Positions 19,601 through 29,561 of a DNA stretch of 64,000 bases are shown here, piece after piece. The position numbers and the translations under genes were made by a program. The DNA is taken from positions 248,001-312,000 of the forward strand of contig JASBNA010000023.1 of the NCBI GenBank assembly GCA_038087015.1. Reading direction: 5' to 3'. A model generated the notes under the pieces. The model saw only the letters and a list, made by a program, of their open reading frames with translations. It was not told the origin of the DNA and did no database searches. Source of the DNA: Cerrena zonata. Its lineage: Eukaryota > Basidiomycota > Agaricomycetes > Polyporales > Cerrenaceae. The first letter of the stretch is position 1. Each line of letters starts with the position of its first letter.

Positions 19601-20736
19601 TCTGGTAATGGTAAGCTATTAAGGTCTCCGTTTGATATATTAGATAATTGAGAAAGATTAAAGCTGACACTACTACCAGTAGAATTTCTAGGAGACATAA
19701 GGGTAGGATTTGAATTTCTATTTGATTTAGATTCACTTGAGAGTCTTTTAGGAGAGGTTTCGGAATTGATCGACTGTAATTTACTCTTTGGGAATTGTAG
19801 AGCAGACAATAGAGCAGGATTATTCAATTGGAAAGGAATATTCAAGAAATGAAGCATAACCGAAGCGATTCCAAGACCTTCTATTGCACTACCTAACCAT
19901 AAGAAGTCATCAGTTTTTTTCAAATTTATGATTGCATCTATGAAGTAGTGTAAGGCATCCGAAGTTTTACCTGCTAAAAGAAAGAAACTTCCTAATAGTT
20001 TAGCTTGTCTACCGTTATGTTTTGATTTTATATCATTGGAAGCAATTGGTGAAGTATTGGAAGAATTAAATGAGAGTTTAAAAGATGAAGATCCCGATGT
20101 TAGTCTTTTTTGAGCCTGAGTAATTGCACGCGTCAATATATGACTATCAGTTATTGAAACTGGTGACCTTAAAGTTATATTGAGATAAGATGAAGCGTAA
20201 TTATCCAATGCTAATAAAAAATTTCTTGAAACTTCACAAACTAAGGTTTCTATTGCTGTTATATTATGATCGGTTGATCCATCGTGGTAGAATACCAGCT
20301 TGAAATCATGATTACTTGGAGGATTCAAGTCCTTAATCAAGTCTGAAGGAGTATCGAATATAATCGAGTTATGGACAATTGAACTCTGATGCAGTTTTTT
20401 CAAAGAATTCAAAGACTGCTGAGAATCAAACTCTTTCAGGTACTTCCCAACACTAATGACAATGAAAGTTTTCCTAAAAGGTTCGAAATCATGTAAAAAA
20501 ATCGATTCATCTTCTGGATATGATGAGCTATATTCATACATTATCTTACCGTGAGGGTAAGACTGAGGATTGAAATACTGCGATTCGGGAATTGGTGGTA
20601 TATCAAGCAATCTGATCTCATCTGTAGATCGTATAAGATCAAAGTATCTTTCAAAATCAACTTTTGAACATCCGTTCACTGGTACAACCAATACCTTAAC
20701 TCTTGCAGGAGCCGTATACCCATATCGATCTATCAT
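16609..20736 (-). CDS. TRS120: TRAPP II complex subunit Trs120
   Basis: Large subunit of the TRAPP II complex, which acts as exchange factor for Rab GTPases in late-Golgi and endosomal traffic. The product is about 1375 residues from the ATG at 20734-20736 (MIDRYGYTAPARVKVLVVP). Upstream codons in the same frame lack an ATG. The N-terminal signature includes QSYPHGKIMYEY and FLHDFEPFRKTFIVI, matching Saccharomyces Trs120. Ser/Asn-rich low-complexity segments lie around residues 310-350 and 750-800, and the C-terminal half has the beta-sandwich-like repeats expected of the family. The frame is intact throughout. Divergent from PUP1. Confidence 0.92.
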   Translation of the reverse strand: MIDRYGYTAPARVKVLVVPVNGCSKVDFERYFDLIRSTDEIRLLDIPPIPESQYFNPQSYPHGKIMYEYSSSYPEDESIFLHDFEPFRKTFIVISVGKYLKEFDSQQSLNSLKKLHQSSIVHNSIIFDTPSDLIKDLNPPSNHDFKLVFYHDGSTDHNITAIETLVCEVSRNFLLALDNYASSYLNITLRSPVSITDSHILTRAITQAQKRLTSGSSSFKLSFNSSNTSPIASNDIKSKHNGRQAKLLGSFFLLAGKTSDALHYFIDAIINLKKTDDFLWLGSAIEGLGIASVMLHFLNIPFQLNNPALLSALQFPKSKLQSINSETSPKRLSSESKSNRNSNPTLMSPRNSTGSSVSFNLSQLSNISNGDLNSLPLPELIKRLNSKVLHLYHMSTNDYENTVPDIVYIECLLRSIKFMVYVHLSGPEIDSLVLERIVKSKTCGNKSDNTWFTKSDILAQIDKVFSLQLVDMDFFEQCRIYCALASMYTDLGLKRKRAFILRILIIALLPKFETRLNESVLSDYTSIGSIRDIFDELFIAYGINVDPESTATAASQHPSDWVSLQLQLLKICLRILEAIKDYSYLIKLCTMLLTRYTHCLPPADQIALKEKIDALVYLSDRNNLNLEAPYWDPFLIRKVKYVSSKSKDSLIPFPEYERDNHNVGLVDSSPNKDSRSSTPKPDESALIFNPYNKTKFPTLNKERLLIKNEIYQLKVALQNPFSFEIEVTDFSIMTEGNVSVQTLKHLMRPATVVGLNDQQLPPINQTASKSILNSKHTISAPKRNSSNYNLSNQNDHHSGNNLLLHPKSIQYFIVAFKPLEAGALSIVGFDVAMGSCNPQFFQIIDEEFFDHTQKIKVLEKPIDPLGPLESVITNLSGNNIEGRASTRTLQLSVVPPQPTLSLTNILINNGWLMLLEGEKYEFSICLTNHSDEPINYLSFSFWDSTIEPLSTKLNSNTLSGGPIIPANEVYEIEWLLLMFKPFRILNKEEITSKYKIIQPHSDLKINYEITGKRGMKELRILLDYSNKLANDVSNSFVKNVNVPLNLTVMPSIELIGCDILPLLSSSLRALDNVMPKNLTSNLKQILGFISKIMDSKTEDISEYCLLVIDMRNSWNEKLSCNFTYTMGLNSEFRVEEIIDPMKTSRFLLPIRRISSNDIDLSKPVPSLRNKQFIKNYFITDEEELKLRETFWLRYSLLEKLKGDWETVNGNRRDGIINLRGIRLSRKMANVLVYSKVQIHHTLIRNEIPIKKSGLQFLLDIEEFYTLKTKITNNSEDEINAILRHIPFPLATSIATSSSSNTHVVKSQVSIDRKILVNGLLQNHLGESIKPQESIEIDLPFVILEKGQYEWGSVLDVLNKDNIKVVGREPIYIAAS

Positions 20737-21106
20737 GGTGACACTTGCGATTGGGTCTGTTTGCCTTCTATCCACAGGGTCAATTCCAGTTCTTTCTTAA
20801 CTTATTCCCCTTCCAGCTATTTATTTACATGGTGTTTCTGTCTCGAAGAGAGACAAACGTCCAGTTTGACGATCTCGATGTACGGGTCTTTCGTGTTTTG
20901 AAGTAAGTGTCGTGCGAAAACATTTTGATATTCTTTGTTTCGGGAGGCAAAAAAAAGAGGTATAGCGAACAGATTGAAGACCTTGACAAAAGAGTAACAA
21001 GGGCATTGAGTATATTAGATAACTAGATAGCAGTGATAAATACGATCATCGAGCCAATTATTGGGGAACAGAACAGAATTGAAATAACAGAATATATAAT
21101 CGAAAT
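20737..21106. promoter_or_regulatory. TRS120-PUP1 divergent promoter
   Basis: GGAGGCAAA at 20943-20951 is one base from the proteasome element GGTGGCAAA and similar to the GAAGGCAAA form I recall for Candida Rpn4. It stands about 160 bp upstream of PUP1. GATGTACGGGT at 20877-20887 matches the Rap1-like motif seen elsewhere in this window. Confidence 0.5.
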
Positions 21107-21913
21107 ATGGCAGGATTAAGTTTTGATAACTATCAAAGAAATAACTATTTGACCACCCAAGGGTTTGGTGCACCAAAGGCCACATCTACGGGTACTACAA
21201 TTGTTGGATGTAAGTTTAAAGGAGGAGTTGTGATTGCCGCCGATACTAGAGCCACTGCTGGTCCTATCGTTGCTGATAAGAATTGTGAAAAATTACATCG
21301 ATTAGCTCCAAGAATCTGGTGTGCTGGTGCTGGTACTGCTGCTGATACTGAAATGGTTACTCAATTGATTGCCTCCAATTTAGAATTACATTCATTATAT
21401 CAAAGTCGTAAACCAAGAGTTATTACTGCTTTAACATTATTAAAACAACATTTATTTAAATATCAAGGTCATTTAGGAGCATATCTTATTTGCGCAGGGG
21501 TCGATCCAACAGGAGCACATTTGATGTCGGTTCAAGCTCATGGATCAACTGACATTGGGTCTTATCAGTCATTAGGATCTGGTTCTTTAGCTGCCATGGC
21601 AGTTTTAGAAACTGAATGGAAAGAAGATTTAACAAAAGAAGAAGCCATGAAATTATGTGCTAGTGCAATCGAAGCCGGTATCTGGAATGATTTGGGTTCC
21701 GGTTCAAATGTCGATCTTTGCGTTATGGAAGTTGGTAAAGATGCTGAATTACATAGAAACTACTTGACTCCAAACGTTAGAAGTGAAAAGGCTAGATCTT
21801 ATAAATTCCCAAGAGGTACCACTGGGGTCTTGAGACAGAGTATCCGTGATATAGTAGACGTCGAAGAAACCGTGATACCTTTAGGTGGGGATGCAATGGA
21901 AGTTGATGCTTAA
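21107..21913 (+). CDS. PUP1: 20S proteasome subunit beta-2
   Basis: Catalytic subunit with trypsin-like activity in the proteasome core. The 268-residue precursor begins MAGLSFDNYQRNNYL, nearly identical to Saccharomyces Pup1, and carries a propeptide ending ATSTG before Thr30 (TTIVGCKF), the active-site threonine released by self-cleavage. AADTRATAGPIVADKNC, GAGTAADTE and GSGSLAAMAVLE are conserved. A Rpn4-like element in the promoter suits coordinated proteasome control. Confidence 0.97.
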   Translation: MAGLSFDNYQRNNYLTTQGFGAPKATSTGTTIVGCKFKGGVVIAADTRATAGPIVADKNCEKLHRLAPRIWCAGAGTAADTEMVTQLIASNLELHSLYQSRKPRVITALTLLKQHLFKYQGHLGAYLICAGVDPTGAHLMSVQAHGSTDIGSYQSLGSGSLAAMAVLETEWKEDLTKEEAMKLCASAIEAGIWNDLGSGSNVDLCVMEVGKDAELHRNYLTPNVRSEKARSYKFPRGTTGVLRQSIRDIVDVEETVIPLGGDAMEVDA

Positions 21914-21972
21914 ATAGTTTAATAAAAAGATAGTAACAATAATCCTGGTTTACGGGTGTAGCAACGGTTGAT

Positions 21973-21985
21973 TTCTAGATTTTTC
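21973..21985. promoter_or_regulatory. Heat-shock-element-like site upstream of AHA1
   Basis: TTC-TA-GAT-TT-TTC, one mismatch from the alternating TTCnnGAAnnTTC array bound by Hsf1, about 90 bp before the AHA1 ATG. AHA1 is a heat-shock gene in Saccharomyces, so the placement makes sense. Confidence 0.4.
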
Positions 21986-22069
21986 CACTGTAGAAAGTTT
22001 TGAAAAACTTTGGCCAACTATTTATATGGAGAAGAATACTCTACTTTAGATACTAACAAATCAAGAAAC

Positions 22070-23092
22070 ATGGTTGTACACAATCCTAACAATTGGCATT
22101 GGGTCGATAAGAACTGTACCAGCTGGTCCAAGGACTATTTCAATGAGAAAGTGGTTGGATTAAGTGTTGTCACTGAAGAAAATACTTCGGTTGGGGTTAC
22201 TTCTCTTCTGTCATTAGAAGGAGACGTTGAAGTTTGTCAACGTAAAGGTAAAGTGATATCAATTTTTGATTTGAAATTGACCTTAACCATTGGAGGATAC
22301 AGTGAAGATGAAAAAAATAAAAAGGGCGAATTTAAGGGTTCGATTATAGTTCCTGAGTTGGCTTATGATACTGAACCAGAAGAGCTCCAATTTGATATCA
22401 GCATATATAATGAAAACAAAGAAAACGAAAAGATGAGAAAAGTCATCAAGAGTTACTTAATACCTAAATTGAGAGACGTTTTATCGAACTTTGGTCATGA
22501 CTTAATTGTCACCCATAGTTCCGATATTCAATTAGAATCAGATAAAGTTAATTCGACTTATACTAAAGCAAACCAAACTGGTAATCAAACCGCCGCCCCA
22601 CAAACAAAACCGGTTCCATCCAAATCTACTGCCACTCCCGCTCCATCTGCTCCAGTGACCAATTCTAACGTACCAAGGTACAATACCTCCACGTTACATT
22701 TGGAACCCGATTTCAACACCACTGCCGAACAGTTGTACATCACCCTATTGGATGGCCAACGTGTTATGGCCTGGTCTAGGTCAGTTCCAGAAATCGAATC
22801 TTTCCCTCCAAAGGAAGGTAGTTCGTTCAAATTATTTGGTGGGTCTATAAGTGGTAGATTTCTCAAGTTGGTTCCTAACGAACGTATTGTTCAATTATGG
22901 AGATTGGAAGACTGGAAATCTGGCCATTACGCCGAGTTAGACATCCAGTTCAAGCAAGGTGCTGGTGAAACCAAAATGGTTGTCAAATGGTCTGGTATTC
23001 CAATTGGTGAAGAAGAAAGAGTCAAGGATAACTTCGAAAACTACTATATCAGATCCATCAAAATTACCTTCGGTTTCGGTGCTGTACTCTAA
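22070..23092 (+). CDS. AHA1: Hsp90 co-chaperone, ATPase activator
   Basis: Stimulates the ATPase cycle of Hsp90 in the cytosol. The chosen ATG at 22070 gives 340 residues beginning MVVHNPNNWHWVDKNCTSW, the family's invariant N-terminus with the NxNNWHW motif; the frame is open further upstream but has no earlier ATG. The N-terminal domain ends near residue 160, a Pro/Thr/Ala-rich linker spans about 175-210, and the C-terminal AHSA1 domain follows (LLDGQRVMAWSRS, VQLWRLEDWKSGHYA, WSGIPIGEEERVKDNF). Length is close to Saccharomyces Aha1 (350). Confidence 0.95.
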   Translation: MVVHNPNNWHWVDKNCTSWSKDYFNEKVVGLSVVTEENTSVGVTSLLSLEGDVEVCQRKGKVISIFDLKLTLTIGGYSEDEKNKKGEFKGSIIVPELAYDTEPEELQFDISIYNENKENEKMRKVIKSYLIPKLRDVLSNFGHDLIVTHSSDIQLESDKVNSTYTKANQTGNQTAAPQTKPVPSKSTATPAPSAPVTNSNVPRYNTSTLHLEPDFNTTAEQLYITLLDGQRVMAWSRSVPEIESFPPKEGSSFKLFGGSISGRFLKLVPNERIVQLWRLEDWKSGHYAELDIQFKQGAGETKMVVKWSGIPIGEEERVKDNFENYYIRSIKITFGFGAVL

Positions 23093-23480
23093 TCATATCC
23101 TATCTACATAACTATATATCTATCTATACATCTATCTATACATCTATATATATATAATACTACGTTTGATGGTTGCAAGATTCGGATCTTTTAACCTTAG
23201 GCGCGGCTTTTTCCTGAAAAATTCCGCACTACCTTTTGCTGAATCCGGTATAAAAACCCCCAGCTCTCTAGCCCTCACGCACGACCCGGGTGTGATTACT
23301 AACCCGGATTCCTTCACCAAATCAAGCTAAAGAAAGGATAGTTTTTTTTACTTAGCGCAAACAAAGGTTATCAAAAAGCCCATTTGAAAAATTTCGATAT
23401 ATAAGGGTTGACAACTTCCTTAAAGTTTAATCAATTTTCTTTTCCCTAACTATAATTTCAATTCGTATACTGTCCATATA
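23093..23480. promoter_or_regulatory. AHA1-FDH3 intergenic region
   Basis: AHA1 3' end with an alternating CTATCTATACAT repeat at 23095-23150, then the FDH3 promoter with GC-rich sequence around 23195-23300. No gene seen; no factor site assigned with confidence. Confidence 0.35.
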
Positions 23481-24844
<1,364 letters not shown>

Positions 24845-26538
24845 AGCCAGCAGCCAACGCTCATGAATTCAAAACTATAAATGAATCTTAATACATGTAT
24901 TTATCTACTCTCTTTAATTCATTTTCCGTAGTATTTATTCGAATTTCCTCTAATGCGTTGGGCGCAAAATAAATTATTGAAATTCGACAAACCAATCTTT
25001 GTAAGTTGCAAAAACCAATTCTAGCTTGTAACAGCTTCACGAAAAGTTTTAATTGAAGTTTGAAACACTACCAATTTAACCCCATGAGTGGGAATTCCCC
25101 TTTCACGCGTAAAGGAGCTAAACTCTAAATAACAATACAAAATAGTTGCGAAGTCGATTCGGTTAGTTATGACAATACAAATACTCGATTTTTCTAGTTA
25201 CTACATCATGAAATATATTTAGTAATATTTCATCTTTTTTGTAATGAAACATAGTTTCCAATTAGCAACCTTATTCCCATATTCGTCTTGATTGTATAGC
25301 CAATTGGACACATGGTGCCTTAGTAAACCGTTTTCAGTCAATTATAGTACCCAGTCGGACGGACCCCCAGCGAGGATGCCTCCGCTTGGAAAAAATAATA
25401 CTACGTAGTGGTGGAAGCTTCCAAAGCCTCCGTGAAGTAACAACTTGATGATGTTCTTATTTGATGATGTCCTTATTTTATGATGGATGTAATAGAGGTG
25501 TTTTGGTGCTGGTTAAGCTTCGCGATGCTGAACCTTTTTTCTTTCGCTTCTCATTTCTTCATTACAACAGACGCCATTAATTAAGCTCTCAGACAAACAA
25601 ATGATTTGTGCCAGATATGTTCATAGTGACCTCAGGTACATCAAAATAGAATAACAAAGGAGGTGGATTGTATGTGATGCAAATAATCTACCTTAATTTT
25701 ACCACCAGGACCCTATTTCTGCTTGACAACGGCCTCGAGAACTCCTTTTTAGGTAAATTTCGCGTTTGTTTCTAAACCTTTGAATTGAGTATTTGTTTTA
25801 GCAGCAAAAAAAACTAGGCTGGAGATGGCTGGCAATTTTTACAATCTGCCTTTGAAGACAGGGTTTATAATGGGATAGATGATGAGCGATGAATCGATGC
25901 ATGAGTGCAATGGGGTAGTTTCAATAACGGTTTGGAATAAGGCCAAAAAAGAACCAAGAGAGATCTGCTTTCAGTCGAGGGCCAGCGCGTTCTTTGGATG
26001 CAAAGCATGTTACGATAATAGAGAAGATTCAAGATGACGCATGTCCAACTACTCTACAACCAAACCTTCTGCTACTGTAGCATTTGTAAAGCTGTTCTAC
26101 GGTTGCGTGCATTGTGCATCAATTATTCCTTTTCAATATTATTTATTGTGATTGTTCTTTTGTTTTATTATTATTCTTTCAATTATATGAACAGATTTGG
26201 CGTGCTATGTCCCTTCCATTTTGGCATTAGTTGTGGAACCAAGACACAGTGGGTTTCAACGGTGCTTGTGAACTGATTTCTTTGATCAAGCTGATTTGAT
26301 GGGCATTCAAAAATTATAAATTATCATGGATTTCTCTTAAATTTTCATCATACTTTTTATTTTTCAATCTTCATTAACATTCCTTTCTCTAATAAACAGC
26401 TTCCCAACTACTGTCATTCCTTGATACTCTCTCAACCCTAGTCATTCCTTACACTCAAGCTCTAGTCATTCCTTCATTATATTTGTCACTCCTTAATTTA
26501 ATAACTCCCTAACTTAGTCACTCCTTATTATTTTCAAA
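24845..26538. promoter_or_regulatory. Long CHT3 upstream region
   Basis: 1.7 kb without a convincing gene. An 80-codon frame at 26034-26276 lacks features. Several CCAGC cores, as bound by Ace2/Swi5, occur on either strand: 25508-25513 (GCTGGT), 25818-25823, 25827-25833 and 25981-25986. Ace2 drives chitinase expression in daughter cells of both Saccharomyces and Candida. An AT hairpin TGAAATAT/ATATTTCA lies near 25208-25231. The last 160 bp hold the repeated leader element listed next. Confidence 0.5.
26378..26526 (+). promoter_or_regulatory. Six Ssd1-type elements in the CHT3 leader
   Basis: CATTCCTT or CACTCCTT occurs at 26378-26385, 26415-26422, 26443-26450, 26467-26474, 26487-26494 and 26519-26526. 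Five of these sit in the longer unit GTCAYTCCTT. All six satisfy CNYUCNYU, the published Ssd1-bound sequence in 5' leaders of cell-wall mRNAs, among them the chitinase CTS1. The last copy ends 12 nt before the ATG. Spacing is irregular (20-37 bp), so this is not a simple tandem repeat. Confidence 0.6.
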
Positions 26539-28029
26539 ATGAATACTCAAAGTTTTATTCTACTTATTTCTTTTCTTATTAGCAAAGTTTTTGCTTTCGA
26601 TGCCTCTTCTAGTAATAATGTCGCTGTTTATTGGGGTCAGGATTCCTATGGTAGCGAAGAAAGTTTAGATACTTATTGTGAATCCGATGATGTTGATATT
26701 GTTCTTTTATCTTTCCTTTACAACTATCCAAATAACTTAGGTTATTCTTTTTCAAGTAAATGTTCTTCAGATTCTACTAGTGGATGCCTGGATGTTGGAT
26801 CTTCAATTAAGAAATGTCAATCTAATAATAAATTGGTCCTTCTTTCTTTAGGTGGGGCCTCTGGTAGTTACAGTTTATCTTCTGATCAAGAAGGTAAGGA
26901 TTTTGCTGATACTTTATGGAAAACTTTTGGTAATGGTGATGGCGGTAATAAACCATTTGGTGATGATGTTTCAGTCGATGGTTTTGATTTCGATTTAGAA
27001 AATAAACAACAAACTGGTACTGCTGCCTTAGCTAAAGCCTTAAGATCTAAATTCGATGAAGATTCCTCTAAAACTTATTATTTATCTGCTGCTCCTCAAT
27101 GTGTTTATCCAGATGAATCAGTTGGTGATATCTTAAAAGAAGCTCAAATTGATTTTGCTTTCATTCAATTCTACAATAATCCTTGTAGTTTAGATAAATC
27201 TTTCAATTGGGATACTTGGACTGATTTTGCTTCCAATGATTCTCCAAATAAAGATATTAAACTTTTCATTGGTTTACCTGGTGCTTCAAGTTCTGCTGGT
27301 TCTGGTTACATTGCTCCAAATCAATTAAGTGGAAAAATTACTAGTGATATCAAATCTAATAAAAACTTTGGTGGTATCTCTCTTTGGGATGCTTCTTCTG
27401 CCTTTGGTAATAAAGATGGTGGTAACACTTTTGTTTCTTCAGTTAAGCAAGTTCTTGGTGGATCTAGTTCTGGCTCTAGTTCTGGTTCTGGATCAAGCTC
27501 TAGCTCTAGCTCTAGCTCTAGCTCTACTTCCACTTCTGCTTCTACTTCCACTGGAACTACTGGAACCACCAGTTCTGCTAATACTAATGCTGCCTCTTCC
27601 ACTCAAGGTGCACAAGGTCAAAGCCAAGGTCAAGGTCAAGGCCAACAAGGACAACAAGGACAACAAGGACAAGATCAAAGTCAAAATCAACAAGGACAAG
27701 GCCAAAGTCAAGGTCAACAAGGTCAAGGTCAACAAGGTCAAGGTCAACAAGGTCAAGGACAACAAGGACAAGGTGCAGCCACTTCATTGGCAGCAGCCGC
27801 TACTACCTACAACGGCGGAGCTTCTCAAACTGCACAAGCATCCCAAGGTGTTCCAACAACCTTGAGAACCATGACTGTTACCAACACTAAATACATGACC
27901 TCCACTGTTCAAGGTTCTCCAACCACTCTTGCAAGTACATCAACCAAAACTTACGATGACGGTATGTACAAAGGTAATGAATATTATATGACCCACAAAA
28001 ATGACAATAACGGTCAATGGAATCAATAG
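26539..28029 (+). CDS. CHT3: Secreted chitinase, glycoside hydrolase family 18
   Basis: Endochitinase that cuts septal chitin so mother and daughter separate. A signal peptide (MNTQSFILLISFLISKVFA) is followed by a GH18 domain starting NVAVYWGQ. The catalytic DGFDFDLE occupies residues 147-154 with Glu154 as proton donor, and YYLSAAPQCVYP and GISLWDAS are conserved. A Ser-rich stretch (about 308-330) leads to a Gly/Gln repeat region (about 355-412), where most relatives have Ser/Thr-rich sequence. No GPI signal is visible at the C-terminus. Codon 84 is CTG where relatives have Ser/Thr. Which CHT paralogue it is rests partly on recalled gene order. Confidence 0.93.
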   Translation: MNTQSFILLISFLISKVFAFDASSSNNVAVYWGQDSYGSEESLDTYCESDDVDIVLLSFLYNYPNNLGYSFSSKCSSDSTSGCLDVGSSIKKCQSNNKLVLLSLGGASGSYSLSSDQEGKDFADTLWKTFGNGDGGNKPFGDDVSVDGFDFDLENKQQTGTAALAKALRSKFDEDSSKTYYLSAAPQCVYPDESVGDILKEAQIDFAFIQFYNNPCSLDKSFNWDTWTDFASNDSPNKDIKLFIGLPGASSSAGSGYIAPNQLSGKITSDIKSNKNFGGISLWDASSAFGNKDGGNTFVSSVKQVLGGSSSGSSSGSGSSSSSSSSSSSTSTSASTSTGTTGTTSSANTNAASSTQGAQGQSQGQGQGQQGQQGQQGQDQSQNQQGQGQSQGQQGQGQQGQGQQGQGQQGQGAATSLAAAATTYNGGASQTAQASQGVPTTLRTMTVTNTKYMTSTVQGSPTTLASTSTKTYDDGMYKGNEYYMTHKNDNNGQWNQ

Positions 28030-28143
28030 ATTTTTTATAATTAGCATAACCTTTATACGATTTTCAAAAGTTAGTTTCATTTCTCTTATTTTTTGTTTAT
28101 GAATTATGTACTTGTTTAGTTACTTTTTTCAAATCTGTAGATA

Positions 28144-28866
28144 TCATGTAAGTAGCTGCCAGTGGAGATCCATCCGGAAGCCTTTTAGAAGGGATTGTGC
28201 CTTTTCATTCATATAAACCGAATTCAAATCTCCCCCAAGCCAATTTTTCAAATCATAAGGGTTCCCCGACGATTCGAGAGTTAGTGGGGATAACTTGAAG
28301 TGAATTATAGGAACATCAGTTGAATCTATTTGCGATTGACCTTGTTTTGTTAAGGGGAATGGAGAAAACAAAAAGAAGAAAGTGTTATTGGCTTCGTGCT
28401 TATTTTTTATATGATAATTGTATATACCGGGGATTTCTCTTATAGTTGAAGCATTAATTTTTTTTCTATAGTTTTTACATTGGACCAAGATATTTAAATA
28501 AAGTTCCTTCCCGTTATTTAATGACTTTTTGCTCAAACGATCAATCAGCTTTCCATTTAAGTTTTCCAATTCAAAGTCAACGTACGGTTGTAAATTCCAT
28601 TTCCCATAGATATCGACCCCATTATCAAAAGCACCACCGATTCTGTTTAGCTCAAGACAATTGAGTTTAGTTTCAAGAAAGTGTTTAGTAGCAAATTCGT
28701 ATAAAGTGCCTTTGAAAACTTTCGAGTCCATGGCTACTTTATTCCTGGAGCAGTAATCAAAGTAGGATTGAACATCGCGAGCCAATGAGAGTTTTTTACA
28801 AGCACCAACAGAAACACGGCACGGTCGTATCCTTGGAAGAACAGACCTGGAAGTCAATGCAAGCAT
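28144..28866 (-). CDS. RRG7: Mitochondrial DUF2034 protein Rrg7
   Basis: Member of the Rrg7 family, required for mitochondrial genome maintenance in Saccharomyces and predicted to have a restriction-endonuclease-like fold. The 240-residue protein starts with a basic, Arg-rich presequence (MLALTSRSVLPRIRPCRVS). It shows FKGTLYEFATKHFLE, IGGAFDNGVDIYGKW with the family's GVDI, and LNILVQCKNYRKK, the QCK motif typical of nuclease folds. Length matches the Saccharomyces protein (242). Exact biochemical activity is unknown. Confidence 0.82.
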   Translation of the reverse strand: MLALTSRSVLPRIRPCRVSVGACKKLSLARDVQSYFDYCSRNKVAMDSKVFKGTLYEFATKHFLETKLNCLELNRIGGAFDNGVDIYGKWNLQPYVDFELENLNGKLIDRLSKKSLNNGKELYLNILVQCKNYRKKINASTIREIPGIYNYHIKNKHEANNTFFFLFSPFPLTKQGQSQIDSTDVPIIHFKLSPLTLESSGNPYDLKNWLGGDLNSVYMNEKAQSLLKGFRMDLHWQLLT

Positions 28867-29009
28867 TATGGGAAAGACTCTGGTGAATTTTCCATTCGAT
28901 AAGCTTTAAGATGGGTGTGTGTAAAGGTAAAAATGGAGAAGAAAAAAAGTATGCTTGACAGATATCATTAGAAATTCATCTACACTATTTAATCTACTGC
29001 ATTTCTTAG

Positions 29010-29561
29010 ATGATTGTTATCAGGGCCCTTCTTGTATTGATATTTGCCGGGCTTATTGCTGGGGATGATACGGTGACGGTAGACATCTACGCCCAAACTG
29101 CAGAATCCAAACACGACTTGATAAGTTTCGTATACGATAAATCAAGCCAATCCAGTGTTGTATTGAAGGAAAATGACAATTTAGCAAGGCAAGAGTATTG
29201 CATTGGTACTAGCTATAAGTCCTTAGGATGCTTCAACTACATGAGTCTCGATACCGTTAGGGATAAGCTGGTACAATTACAATTGAATCAAGAAGGAGAC
29301 ATCGAAAGACTCAGCTTGATCAGTGGGGCCAACGATAGAATCGTGTTGAAGCCATACGAGAGCCATCCGGTGCCCAACTTAAAGCCAATTGGTGCTAAGG
29401 GCCAAAAACCGAAAAAGGAGCCAACCAAGAAAGTCGACGAAAATGGACAAGAGATTGAAGAGGATGACCGTTCATGGATACAGAAAAACTGGATGTATGT
29501 GGTCCCCCCATTATTGATCCTATTCATGAGTTTACCTGCCGACGAGCCCCAACCAAAGTAG
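29010..29561 (+). CDS. EMC10: ER membrane complex subunit 10
   Basis: Subunit of the ER membrane complex, the insertase for tail-anchored and some multi-pass proteins. The 183-residue product has a signal peptide (MIVIRALLVLIFAGLIAG), a lumenal domain of about 110 residues containing two cysteines (YCIGTSYKSLGCF), a charged linker, and a single C-terminal membrane segment in SWIQKNWMYVVPPLLILFM. That membrane segment with its W-YVVPP motif is characteristic of Emc10. Divergent from RRG7 with 143 bp between starts. Confidence 0.78.
   Translation: MIVIRALLVLIFAGLIAGDDTVTVDIYAQTAESKHDLISFVYDKSSQSSVVLKENDNLARQEYCIGTSYKSLGCFNYMSLDTVRDKLVQLQLNQEGDIERLSLISGANDRIVLKPYESHPVPNLKPIGAKGQKPKKEPTKKVDENGQEIEEDDRSWIQKNWMYVVPPLLILFMSLPADEPQPK

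Noticed and set aside
16609..20775. TRS120 starting at 20775
   Set aside because: That codon is GTG; the first ATG in frame is at 20734-20736.
22010..23092. AHA1 starting at 22010
   Set aside because: The codon is TTG, and the family N-terminus MVV-NPNNWHW begins at the ATG at 22070.
27321..27865. Long frames on both strands within CHT3
   Set aside because: Shadows of the Ser-rich and Gly-Gln repeats; CHT3 with signal peptide and catalytic motif is the real gene.
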